A stretch of 64,000 nucleotides of DNA from Nymphaea colorata. Its lineage: Eukaryota > Streptophyta > Magnoliopsida > Nymphaeales > Nymphaeaceae. Below, one piece after another: positions 1-12,000 of this stretch. The position numbers and the translations under genes are program-made. Each line of letters begins with the position of its first letter. The first letter of the stretch is position 1. Under the pieces are notes generated by a model. It did no database searches and was not told where the DNA came from. It was given only the letters and a program-made list of their open reading frames with translations. Location: the NCBI RefSeq assembly GCF_008831285.2, contig NC_045140.1:25996131-26060130 (forward strand), written 5' to 3'.

Positions 1-3000
1 TTTATGGAGACAGCCAAAGAAATGTGGGATGCTTAAAGAAATCTATGGCTAACAAAGCAACACCACTCGTATCTATGAATTGCAAAATGAAATTACTAGG
101 TTTATGCATCAAGATAAACCTTTTAACGTGTATGTGGGCACTCTTCGAGGAATGTTTGATGAAATGCTTATGTATCGTCCACCCACTATTGATCTCAAGA
201 TCCAACAACAACGTCTTGAAGAAGACAAAATTTTTAAACTTCTTGGTGGACTTAGTCATGATTACGAGCAGCTTCGCAGCCAAGTTCTTCTGACAACCCC
301 GCTTCCGTCATTCAATTCTGTTTGTGCTATGATCCAACGTGAAGAAACTCGCAGAAAGTTGATGATTTCCAACTCTATTATATCCGATGTCCAACCTACT
401 GAACATCCAGACAAGGTGGCATATCTTTCTAAAGGGCAACATCCATCAAGAAACAGATTGTTGTGTGAGTCTACATCTCACGATCCTGGGCCTACATCTC
501 ATGATCGACTTAAAAATCGATCTCGCTTCAAATGCACTTATTGTCAAAAACTTGGCCACACTCGAGACAAATGTTGGGACCTCGTTGGCAAGCCACCTCG
601 TAACAAAGGAGTCTCTCAAAAGTCAAACAAAGATGACACAATAGCTCACTGTCACTAAAGAAGATATGATGAATTTTTTTTCTCAAATGGCAAAAACAAA
701 TTTGGTATCATCTCAACCGATCTCTGATGCAGTCAACACTGACGATCAAGGTACATCTTTTGCTTTCTCTTTACATTCTCCTATCATAACTTGGGTAGTC
801 GACTCTGGCGCCACTGAACACATGACCAACCAGCCGACCATCTCAAAAAATTTTAAAAATTTTAAAAATTTTAAACCTGTTTTTACTGCTGATGGCTCGG
901 CAATGGGGGTTGCTGGCTCAAGTCGCATGAAATTGCTTTGTCATGGTAAGGATTCTGAAGTTCTTCATGTTCCTAATATTTCTACTAGTCTCCTATTTGT
1001 AAGCCAGATTACTCTTACACATAACTGCATTACAATTTTCTCGGCTAAGGATGTTATTTTTCAGGACAAGGAATCGACGAAGGTGATTGGTAGAGGCGTC
1101 CAACGCGATGGCTTATATTTTTTAGATTCTCAAACATTTGCATTATTTAATCATGTTTCTTCTACTGAACAATTTGGTTTGTGGCATTCTAGATTAGGTC
1201 ATGCTTCTCATAAAGTTGTTCGAACATTATTCCCTCAATTATCTGTTTCTACAAAATCTTGTGATGCGTGTGAATTTGCAAAATCTACTCGCTTACCTTT
1301 TAATAATGTTGTCGAACGTAGCTCTATATTATTTGATCTTGTTCATTCTGATGTGTGGGGTCCCGCTCCACTTGATTCTATCTCAGGTTTTCGATACTAT
1401 GTGACATTTATTGATGATAAGTCCAGGGTAACATGGATTTATTTTCTAAAACACAAACATGAGGTTTCTAAAATTTTTATCAATTGATTGTGACTCAATT
1501 TAGTATAAAGATCAAACATATTCGTTCTGACAATGGTGGTGAGTACATTAATGAAGTATTGCAGGATTTTTTATCTCAAAAAGGAATATTGTCTCAAACG
1601 ACCTGTAGAGGCACACCACAACAAAATGGTGTTGCTGAAAGGAAGAATTGTCATCTTCTGAATGTCGCCCGTGCTTTGATGTTCCATATGAACATGCCAG
1701 ATGAATATTGGGCAGATGCCATAGCTACATCATGCTACATAATTAATCGTCTTCCCAGTGAGAGACTTGAAAATATGGCCCCAATGGCAATTTTGACACA
1801 ACGATACGTCTCTGTCAATCATTTGAAAGTGTTCGGGTGCAAGTGTTTTGTTCATCTTCAACAACAATTTCGAAATAAGTTACAAAAACGTGCCATCAAG
1901 TGTGTTTTTGTTGGTTATTCTACTTCCAAGGAAGGTTTTAAGTGTTTTGATCCTACTACTAAGAAATTGTACATCTCAAGGGCCGTCAAATTCTTTGAAG
2001 ATGAGCCGTTCTTTTCTACTTCAATTCATTGTGAGGGGGAGATGCAGAGTCATAGTAATCACAACCACAATGAATCTTGCCAACAGTCTACTCCCAAGAC
2101 CTTCTTTCCTGTTTTTGACGGCTTCAATCCCAGCACCCTTCCACCGGTTTTTCACCCTGAAGTGAGTAGTCCTGAACCTCAAAATCGCGAGTCAACCTCC
2201 TTGAGCCCACAAAGCCAAACTATTGACAATAGCATACCTGAAGGAAGAAGACCTTCTAGAGTGACACGACCACCCTCTAGGTTTAGTGATTTCTATCCGT
2301 TCTGTTCCAATCGCTTACTCTAGTTCCAAACATCCCATTGAAAAACACGTAGACTTTAGTAAATTGTCAACCAAGTACCAACACTATGTCTTCAACTCGT
2401 ACTCTCTCCGCGAACCTTCAACCTTTCAGGAAGCCAGTCTTGATCCTGAATGGCAGAAAGCCATGAATGAAGAGTTGATGGCCTTAGAGAAAAATCAAAC
2501 TTGGACTGTAGTTCCTCTACCAGAAGGAAAGAAACCTGTGGGATGTCGGTGGATATACAAAATAAAATACAACAGTGATGGCAGTGTTGATAGATACAAA
2601 GCTAGATTAGTCGCAAAAGGCTACACTCAACGAGAAGGTATTGACTTCACAGAGACCTTCGCCCCTGTTGCTAAGATGAACTCTATTCGTATCCTTCTAT
2701 CAGTGGTAGCAAATAAGAACTGGAACACTTTTCAACTTGATGTCAAAAACGCTTTTTTGCATGGGAATCTAGAAGAAGAAGTTTATATGCATCCACCGCA
2801 AGGAGTCAAACATCAGCCTGGTTATGCATGCAGACTCAAAAAATCTATCTATGGGCTAAAGCAGTCTCCACGAGCATGGTTCTCAAAACTCAGTAGGGTA
2901 CTCATTGAGATCGGATTTAAGCAAAGCGCTGCAGACTATACTATGTTTGTCACTCGCTCTCAGCAAGGTATTGTTATCTTATTGGTGTATGTCGATGATA

Positions 3001-4240
3001 TTATTGTTACAGGAGACAATGTAGAACAAATGAAGAAAGTCAAAACCATATTGCACGACAAGTTTGAAATTAAGGATTTAGGGAAATTGAGATATTTTTT
3101 GGGTATTGAAGTTGCACACTCAGAAGAAGGCATTTTCTTATGTCAAAGGAAATACACGTTGGATCTTCTCAAAGAAACAGGATTCCTGGGAGCTAAGCCG
3201 AGTTCGACGCCTCTTGACCTCAACTACAAAATCAGAAAAGACGATGGAAAACCAATTCAAGATGTTCAAGGCTTTCAACGACTAATTGGAAAGTTAATTT
3301 ATCTAACCGTAACTCGGCCGGACATCACGTTTGCAGTCAACATGATAAGTCAAGTCATGCAAAGTCCTCGGTCTATACACTTGGAAACTGTTCATCGTAT
3401 TCTCAAGTATTTAAAGGCGAGTCTAGGGAAAGGAATTTTAATGAAACGAAACAACAACCTTGAAGTGATTGGATACACAGATGTAGACTGGGCTGGAGAT
3501 CAAAGTGATAGAAAGTCTACCACCGGATTCTGTACTATGGTGGGAGGTAATCTTTGCACATGGAAAAGCAAAAAACAGAATGTGGTGGCTAGATCTAGTG
3601 CAGAAGCCGAATACAGAGCTATGACTACATGTGCCAGTGAACTTATATGGGTTAAAGCGCTTCTTCTTGATATGGGAATCAAAATTGAAAAACCCATGAG
3701 TCTCATGTGTGACAACATGGCAGCCATTCATATTGGTGCAAATCCAGTGTTCCATGAACGCACTAAGCATATCGAGGTTGATTGTCATTTTATCCGTGAA
3801 AAAATTCAGAACAAAACCATATGCACTCCTCATGTTGGTACCCAATATCAATTGGCAGATATATTTACTAAAGCCCTAGGAAAGGAGCGTCATCAGTGGA
3901 TTACTAGCAAGTTGGGGCAGATCGACATCAGCTCTCCAACTTGAGGGGGAGATTGTTGAAGCAACGGCTAATTGCAGCAAGAGGAAAGTTAATAGACTTT
4001 CCTCTTGTGCGAAACTTTTTCCATTATTGTTTCCTTTCCTTGTTGTTCTCCTCTGTTCCCTCCATTATATGTCTGGAAGGGGAACCACCAAAAGTGTAAC
4101 AAGAAAGAATGAAAAAGAAAAAAAGATGACTGATTTTGTTCGTCCGTGGATGTAGGCAGCAATAGCCGAACCACGTTATCTCTGGTGTTTATGTGTGTTG
4201 TCGTCTTTCTTCAATTCTTGATAAGAAATTCATCGTGTCA
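1..4240 (+). mobile_element. Ty1/copia LTR retrotransposon, 3' part, broken
   Basis: Copia order of parts is seen from left to right: gag with a CCHC zinc knuckle near 530-590, aspartic protease with a DSGA motif near 800, GAG-pre-integrase and integrase core from about 1170 to 1900, reverse transcriptase (YVDD near 2990) from about 2450, and RNase H to about 3850. Integrase before RT marks Ty1/copia rather than Ty3/gypsy. A purine-rich tract at 3941-3953 precedes TGTTGA at 3954, the likely start of the 3' LTR, which I place to about 4240. The 5' LTR and start of gag lie outside the window, so LTR identity and target duplication cannot be read. The element is a fossil with a few breaks in its coding region. 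Much of it is still readable, so it is probably not ancient. Confidence 0.93.
3954..4240 (+). repeat. Probable 3' LTR of the copia element
   Basis: It begins with TG directly after the polypurine tract and would end with CA near 4240. The 3' edge is a guess, because the 5' LTR and the second target-site copy are not in the window. Confidence 0.5.
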
Positions 4241-5128
4241 AAACTGTGGTGTTTTTTATGATGAGCTCCAAAAGAAGTCTCAGTTTAGCGAAAGAAGAAA
4301 AAGGGATTTTTGCGTGCGGGTGGGTGTGGGGGTGTGGTTTTTTTTTTTCCTTGGGGGTGGGGCTTTGGTGGGTGGGGGAAGAGGAGGTATGCTGGGGTGA
4401 TTGTTGAACCACCTGTAGTAAAATATACAAGACGAAAGTATCGGCCTGGGAATTCAAGGTTACTTTCCTAAGAAGCAAACCTTGAAATCAAGAACAAGAG
4501 GAGGAATTAAAATCATACGCCAATATTTCATCTAGTTCAACGTAGTTTTATTGCAGCCAACGATTGCAAATTCGCAATTCCCACTAGCACAGTTGACGGA
4601 AGGCTCCATTGGCTGCCTAAATCGATTTAATGTGTCTAGAACTAATTTGAGCTGTTAGAACCTCAGGTAAATGCTAGTTCACTTCTGTTCGAGTTGGTTG
4701 GTGGTTCGATTGCAGGAGACTGTGAACATGCTTTGAACTCTGGGGCGGAAGAACAATCCCACACACACATGTTGGCATATTCCTTTCAATCTCTTATAGA
4801 TCAACAGTATCCTTCAACATGAACCAAACCAAAAGAAGAGAAAGAGAAACTTCGGCCGCGTTAGAAGTCGCAGATCACTAACGTTTCCCTTAAGAGAAAT
4901 CGCAACAAAATTGTTTAACCCATGTACCATTAGTGTCTGATTCTGCTGATGTACTCCAGGAGAACTCTATTTTGCGGCGGAAAACCTTAATCAGCATTAA
5001 CGCAAACGTGGATGCACGTATAAACTCTCAGATAAAACCAAGAAGAATAACAAGAAGCAGAAAAACTTAAGAAACCAAAAGGGGGCAACAAAGGGAAAAA
5101 AAGGAAGATGACGTAGAAGGGGTTTTAC
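4241..5128. other. Non-coding stretch, probable intron of the small minus-strand gene
   Basis: No convincing coding sequence is seen on either strand. It holds a G/T-rich run near 4320-4390. It lies downstream of a clean splice donor of the minus-strand small gene at 5128, so it is likely intron, with the copia element also inside that intron. This is inference. Confidence 0.4.
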
Positions 5129-5264
5129 CTCGGTTCATGAAAAACCAAGGAACGACGAAAACGACGCCGACGAGGGCAATACCGGCGAGGACGTGCTTCT
5201 TTTCTCCGCTGTAGAGGAAGTGATCCACCCGCGCCCTAAACCCTCCTCCCCCGTTCTCCGCCAT
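5129..5264 (-). CDS. Small one-helix membrane protein, first exon
   Basis: The exon encodes 45 residues starting MAENGGGG, with a basic segment, the conserved-looking block FLYSGEKKHVLAGIALVG and one hydrophobic helix (about residues 25-43) ending MNRG. From memory, short plant proteins of about 60-75 residues share the YSGEKKHV-helix-PW-MNRG layout. They are probably organelle or inner-membrane proteins, but I cannot name the function. The exon ends in phase 1 at a good donor (GTAAAA on the minus strand). The expected second exon, usually a short charged tail, is not seen between 4241 and 5128, so it lies beyond the copia element or has been lost. If the intron is read through, the frame ends after about 27 more residues. 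Confidence 0.6.
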
Positions 5265-5283
5265 CTCTCTCTCTCTCTCTCTC
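5265..5283. repeat. CT microsatellite in the 5' leader of the small gene
   Basis: About nine CT units lie directly upstream of the minus-strand start codon. CT/GA runs are common in plant 5' leaders. Confidence 0.8.
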
Positions 5284-5369
5284 ACATTTTGACGATGAAC
5301 ATAAATATTGAGGCAACGAAAACGCTCTCGTGACCTGTTGTTATATTCCAATGTTAAGCCCATTCTCAC

Positions 5370-6066
5370 CTTCTCACAGCCGTATTAACTCGGTGCTGTA
5401 TCTGTTAAATAACTGCCCTTTCTTTTTTTCTTTTTATTTTCTTATTTAAGAGACCGGTTATTGGCCGTTCGCCTTGATGCGTGGGCGATTACAGTATCTT
5501 TCCAAACGGCTATTTTTTATATCAACAAAATTTGGCATTATATTTAGCCCCATTTTAATTTTATTTTTTACTTTATGTGATTTTTGGAGAACTTTGCTTT
5601 ACCTTGATTTATTGTCATTTAAATATTTATAATATGAGATTCATGCATTTAAGATCCGCTAATTCTAAGTCACACTTCCTATGTCGGTAAAGGAAAATAA
5701 GAATTTTAAGCGCCTTAATTGGGAACATATTATTGCCTATATTATTATTATATGAAACAATTAGTAACATAAAAGAGAAAATTTAAAATGGCATGTGTAG
5801 ACTTAGTTTTTTTTTTTTAAATAAGGAATTTGATTTTGTTGGAAGATATAATTGTAAATAAGGATAAAGACGAGGGTAGGAAGAAATGGGCGCAAAGGAA
5901 TTGTTTCATTTAATATCGGAAAGGCGGGAAAACGCGGGTCGCTCTGCTCTTCGCTCTTCTTGTCGGACAGTGTTTCCTGGTTTCTTTCTCTCGTTGCGTT
6001 GCCCTAAACCTTCCGTCCGGAAAGTCGTCGGGAAATCCTTTTCCGGCAGAGCAAGAGAGAAAGAGG
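5370..6066 (+). promoter_or_regulatory. Shared upstream region of the small gene and the kinesin gene
   Basis: About 800 bp separate the two divergent start codons. GGCGGGAAAA at 5923-5932 is the reverse of an E2F site (TTTTCCCGCC), about 135 bp before the kinesin ATG. Two MSA-type cores AACGGYYA occur: AACGGCTA at 5505-5512 (+) and AACGGCCA at 5462-5469 (-). E2F sites drive S-phase and MSA sites G2/M-phase expression in plants, which suits a mitotic kinesin. The match is by eye, and only the cores fit well. Confidence 0.45.
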
Positions 6067-9000
6067 ATGGAGAGGATCTGCGTTATGGTGCGTATAAGGC
6101 CGCTTGACTCCCTGGAGGAGGCGAAGGCCAGCCTGTGGCGTGTATCCGGCAACACCATCTCCCTCCATAACCAGCCTACCAAGTTCGAATTCGGTGATTT
6201 CCTCTTTCCCAATTTCCTTCTTCTTCTTTCATTTTTATCGAATTTGAGCAAGTAATCATTTCTTCTCGTTACGGGCAGATAGGATTTTCAAGGAGGAAAG
6301 CAAGAACTCCGATATCTACCAAGCTCGGGCAAAGGACATTGTGAGAGCCACAGTTCGTGGTTTCAACGGTATGCGTTTCTCGTTGTCATCTTTATTTGCT
6401 TTATTGGATTGATCGAACTCGGTGAAAAAGTGCTGTAGAAAAGAAAAAAAAAATAACAAAGTTTCATAATGCAGCCTAATATCTTTTCTGATATGAAGAG
6501 AGAAAGAACCCTTGACAGTATATCAGTTGGGTACGAAGTAGGAGATAGCGACTTCTTGCAGTTTAATGAATTATTGCTCCTTATAGGACCGGAGATTTTG
6601 TTGACGATGATACGCTGTGTTTGACAGTATATTATACTCTGGAGATGAGTTCTGATGCGTAGTCCTTTTTTGCCAATTTTGGATGAGTTTCTCGTAATGA
6701 ATTTTAAAACAGATTTTTTTTTTAATGAAAATAATAATGGTTATAGGCTTATAGCATGCAGGGTTTCAGAAAGAGGAATAGGAGCCCGTAGAGGAACGTG
6801 ACCTCTTGAGGTTATGAATGTACTTCGCATATATGGATACATTAGGCTGTTGCTTTATTTGGACAGTTTTGTTGATATCGTTTAAATCGGGTCTAGGCGA
6901 TTTCCTAGCACCGATATGGAATAACTTTTGTTAATACTCGTACAATATCCGCTCTGCTTCGGTAAGTCAGAAGACATAAGTCTTGGTGGCACAATCCGAG
7001 AGAATTTGGACTCATTCTTTCGTTGTAGGTGGGTTTTGTTTTTCTTTTTTTTTTCTGCTTTTTGTTAGATAATCTGTTGATATCCAATTTCAAATCAAAA
7101 GGTGTACTAGAGTTCTGTTGACATTGACGTTCAAGAAAAATAGATAGCACTACAAGCCTACAATCCTCTACCTTTGTTGCGTTTTTTTTCATGAAGTTTG
7201 AATCCTCGTCAATCTCATTCTTTTCTGTCTGATTGTTTAGGACTCAGAATGATTTTGCTCTTCTTCACAGGAACTGTTTTTGCCTATGGACAAACAAATA
7301 GTGGAAAAACACATACTATGCGAGGGAAACCCACTGAACCCGGAGTTATTCCACTCGCTGTCAATGACTTGTTCCACGTAATAAGCGAGGTATATAACAG
7401 CAATTGTTTGCTGATTGAAACACTCAACGGTTCTATATGTTTCAATAACAATTGGTTGCATACTCCCATTCAATAGTGCTATATGTTCAACCTTTTCATA
7501 AATTTGTATAAAAAAAATTACTCGATAAAAAATTTATGACCTGACCTGGACAAGTTGCCAAGTCAACTTGCTCATCCATGACCCATTTGTTAGCCAATTT
7601 GAGTTTAGCTTATGGGTTTTGCGTAACTGTGTCATACATAAGTTTTTTGAGTCAAAACAAAATATGGCCTGTTATATTTCTGAAATTGAAAATCTCAATA
7701 ATTTTTTATACTTTTATATTAAGAATATGTAGATACGGATTGCATGCATATAAACTGGCAAATAAATAAAAATTTTTGCATACATGTGGAGGTATGTTCC
7801 TGGAGGAAAATAATAGACCATAAACAGTTTGGATGACCAAAACATTCTAGAAAAGTTTAAGAGTTACACTTACAGGTTTCTTTGCTTAATGTAAATGAAC
7901 CTAATCATTGCTAATTACTAAAAGCTGTACCTGTTCGACATGATCAATTTGAAATTTATCTTTTGTTTTTAATCAAGGATTATTGCAATGTGAGCTGTCG
8001 ATTTTTGTTGCTCCATAAACACCTAAACAGGAAATATTTCTAACATTGTCTTTTCTAAGTTACAAAAATTCAGATGAAGCTTTTTTCTTTTTCGAAACAT
8101 TCAGGTTGAAGATAGAGAATTTCTTCTTCGCATGTCATACATGGAAATTTATAATGAGGAGATCAATGATTTGTTAGTTCCAGAGCACCGGAAACTTCAG
8201 ATTCATGAGAGTCTTGAGGTATTTATTACATAATTTTGTGAAACATGATATCTGCTGAATGTGCTGTACAATGAGATCGAATGTGTATTTATGGTGCTTT
8301 ATTGTCATCTTACAGCGTGGGATCTTTGTTGCCGGTTTGAGAGAAGAAATAGTAGTTTCACCTGAGCAAGTTCTGGAGTTCATGGAATTTGGCGAGTGTA
8401 TGAACAATCTCTTATTTCTTTTGGAACTGCGCCACATGTGCTTCATTTTTAAATAAGTGACTACATGTTTCTTTACCATGTGCAGCCCATCGTCATATTG
8501 GAGAAACTAATATGAATGTGTACAGTAGCAGGTCCCACACCATATTTCGGATGGTGAGTTCTTGCTTCATGAAATTTGCCCATTAATATGTAAGTTGCAT
8601 ACAACTGATTTATTTCCTTCCATGCAGATAATTGAAAGCCGAGAAAGACATGATACCTGTGATGCAGAGAGCCCTTGTGATGCTGTTCGTGTGTCTGTTC
8701 TTGTGTGTTCACGATTGCCCTTTTCTTTGTTTTAGTTTCTCTTTCTTAAGTGTTCCTCTTTGTCGTTTCACTCTGTCTCCGTTTTTTTTTAATTATTAGA
8801 ATTTGGTGGACTTGGCTGGTTCCGAGCGTGTTGCAAAGACAGGAGCAGAGGGTGTTCGTTTGAAGGAGGGTTCTCATATTAATAGAAGTCTTATGACACT
8901 TGGAACAGTAATTAATAAACTAAGTGAGGGGGCAGAATCAGTGGGGTAGGTTATATTAAGATAGCTTTTGAAGTTTTTTTGGTAATTATATTGGTACTGC

Positions 9001-12000
9001 AGTTAATCCATTCTAACTAACATTTGACTGCAATATAAGAGGACATGTACCTTACCGGGATAGCAAGCTCACCCGCATTTTGCAGCCTGCGCTGGGTGGA
9101 AATTCAAATACTGCTATTATTTGCAATATCACACTTGCTCAGGTATCTAATACTTGAACATTTTCCTTCTTTACGTACTGTTTGCTGGTTTTACCATGCA
9201 TGTCAAAATGTTGAACTATGCATGCCAAGCTCCATGGGTTGTCCTTTTTTTGTTTGTTGTCTTCTACTGAAACCCACCAACTTGTTAGCATTCATTTCAT
9301 GGAGCTGATTGCTTTAGGTCTAAGCATTTCTCTGGAGCATAAGTGGACTGAATTGAGAAACCATGCTGGTAATGTTATCAGATGGCCTAACCGATGTATA
9401 CGTTTACAAATCTCATGACATATCTCTCATTTCTTTTACTCTCTAGAAAAGATTCTCTCTCTGGTTTTTCTCTGTAGAGTGCCTTCTGCTGGCTGCTTCC
9501 AATGGATCAAGGATAGAAGCAGAATCAACATCTTATAATGATTGAGAAAGTTATTCTTTTTCTTAAAAATTGTGTAGGTTTCACCCGTTTTGTGAGAAAA
9601 TGGATGCCTCTGCGTAACCAAGGAAATTTTCATATTTTTATTCATTTTTTAAAGCATCTCCTCGTGAAATCACTTGCATATGAATGGACTCTTTTGAAAT
9701 TTGATTAAATAAAGTGATTCACTATGTGGTTTCCTGTTGTTTATCTTGTGTGTAGACCATTTTTTGCTGTTGTTTATTTAGTATATGGTCCTTCTGTTCT
9801 TGTTCAGTTTAATATAATAGGAAACAACTTTTTTGTAACTGATAGATCAGTTGTTACTCCAGCTTAGTGTTGTTGGTTTGATATATTGTGGGAACAAACC
9901 CTAGTCCTTTTGTTGTCTATTTGACTTTCTTTACATTTTTTTATGTAATGGAAGGTCCATACTGATGAGACAAGGAGCAGTCTTCAATTTGCAACAAGGG
10001 CACTACGTGTGACAAACTGTGCACAAGTGAATGAGGTTTGTTATATCGTTTTTTTATCTTCTTAGCTTTTTGTTGGTTCCCCTTGCTGTTACTTCTAGCT
10101 TGTTCTTCTGGAATTGGAAATGGCCTGTGTTTGCAATTTTTGCTGCCACTTTTCTAATTTCCATCATTTTGATGAATGGATCGTTTATGTCTGTGGGGGG
10201 ACAGATTTTGACAGATGCTGCATTGCTTAAGCGCCAAAAGAAGGAGATTGAGGACCTTCGTGCAAAGCTAATGGTGTCTTATACTGCTCTATGAATGGAC
10301 TATGAATTGGAGATGCCTAGTATGCTTTCTTGATGGTTTTCTAAACTATCTATTATTATTATGGTTTAGGACTCACATTCTGAGCACTTAGAAGAGGAGA
10401 TATTGAGCCTGAGAAATACATTGTTACAGGTGAAGCACTAGATTCAGTTGATTTTGGATTTTACTTTTAACTTCTATTTTGCAACTATCAAAATATTTAC
10501 ATCCACAGAGTGAGCTTGAAAGAGAGAGAATTGCCTTGGAATTGCAAGCAGAAAAGAAAGCTCAAGCAACACGTGAGCAGAGACTACAGGAACAAGCTCG
10601 AAAAATAGCTAATTTGAGCACCATGGTGCTCTATTCTACCAAGGATCCAAGGGAAAAGAATCCAAAGAAGGTCATTTGCAATTGGCACCTTATGTTGGTT
10701 TTATTTCATTTATTTACTCTTATATAATTATCTACTTTCTCCATTTTACAATATAAATGTTATCTTATACTAAGGAATATATGCACACACACACATAATA
10801 CACACACTGTTAAATAAGGCCAAGTTTTGGTATGTGTAGGTACCTTATGAACTTAAATACATAACATATGTTTATATGTGTACTCTTGAATTGGTAATAC
10901 AAGGAAGATATTGTATATACAATTGTTCTCTCTTTAACAAAATATAAAGTTTGTATGATCAGATCAAGTCATGAATTTGACGTGGCAGAATACAGGTCAA
11001 CTTATGTCAGGCCTGATTCTTGGTTGTAAAATGCAAAACTGGTTGACCAATTAATTAAGTGAGATTTAAGTCTGATTCTTTATGCTTTCATACATTTTAT
11101 GAACACGGGAAAGATCTTCTTTCATTATTTTGTTTTGTTTTGTTTTTTTTTTCCTCACAGACATTTGCTCCATCTATCTTGATTTCCAATTGTTCATTTG
11201 GCCAATCTTGCACAGTTGAGCTGCATGCGTTTTTTGTTGATGCCATTTGCATTCATTCTGATATGCAGCATCCAACTCTTCAAATAAACCAATCTCACGG
11301 ATTCTCATACACTGATTGTTACTAAAACTCATCTTTGGATCAGGGTAAGAGGCGAGAGACATGGTGTCCTGGTGGTCCTTATGGGAAGCCATTGGAAGAG
11401 GGCAATGGTATTAACACAGCCAATGTAAGTACAGATACTTATCACTACCAGTAAGATGCCTTGGATGGTGTAGTCACAAATTTCACAGCGTCAATGGTCA
11501 GGGACAGTACATGATATAAAATAAATAACATATTTATCAACAAATAATAGCCTTTGCCAATGATCTTCATGAACCCCAGAAAATAGCAAACCCTTAAATC
11601 TCATTTCAAATATTTCCCCTTTTATTCTTAAGTAAATTAAAGCAGTAAAACACCATTGAATCTTTCATTCCAATTCTGCAGTTTTCTCTTCCTCCTTCTC
11701 TCTCTCTCTCTTTTTATAGTAAGTTTTCTAGTATTTTCTTGCAAAAATACAAATAAACAAGTAAAAGAAGTTTCTGGAAGCATAAGAGAAACAAAAAAGA
11801 AAAATTATATGCTGAAAAATATGAAAAAGGACCTTTCTGGAAAGCCTTAGGAAAGTAGCAGCAGTATGTCAGGAAATATCATGGTTATATCATGGCATTT
11901 TCCTTCTTGGAGATATTTTAAAGACATTGTTACATTTTTTGCACTTTTATTGGTTGGTTTCACAATATTTATAGTATCAGGATATTCTAAAAAACCTCAT

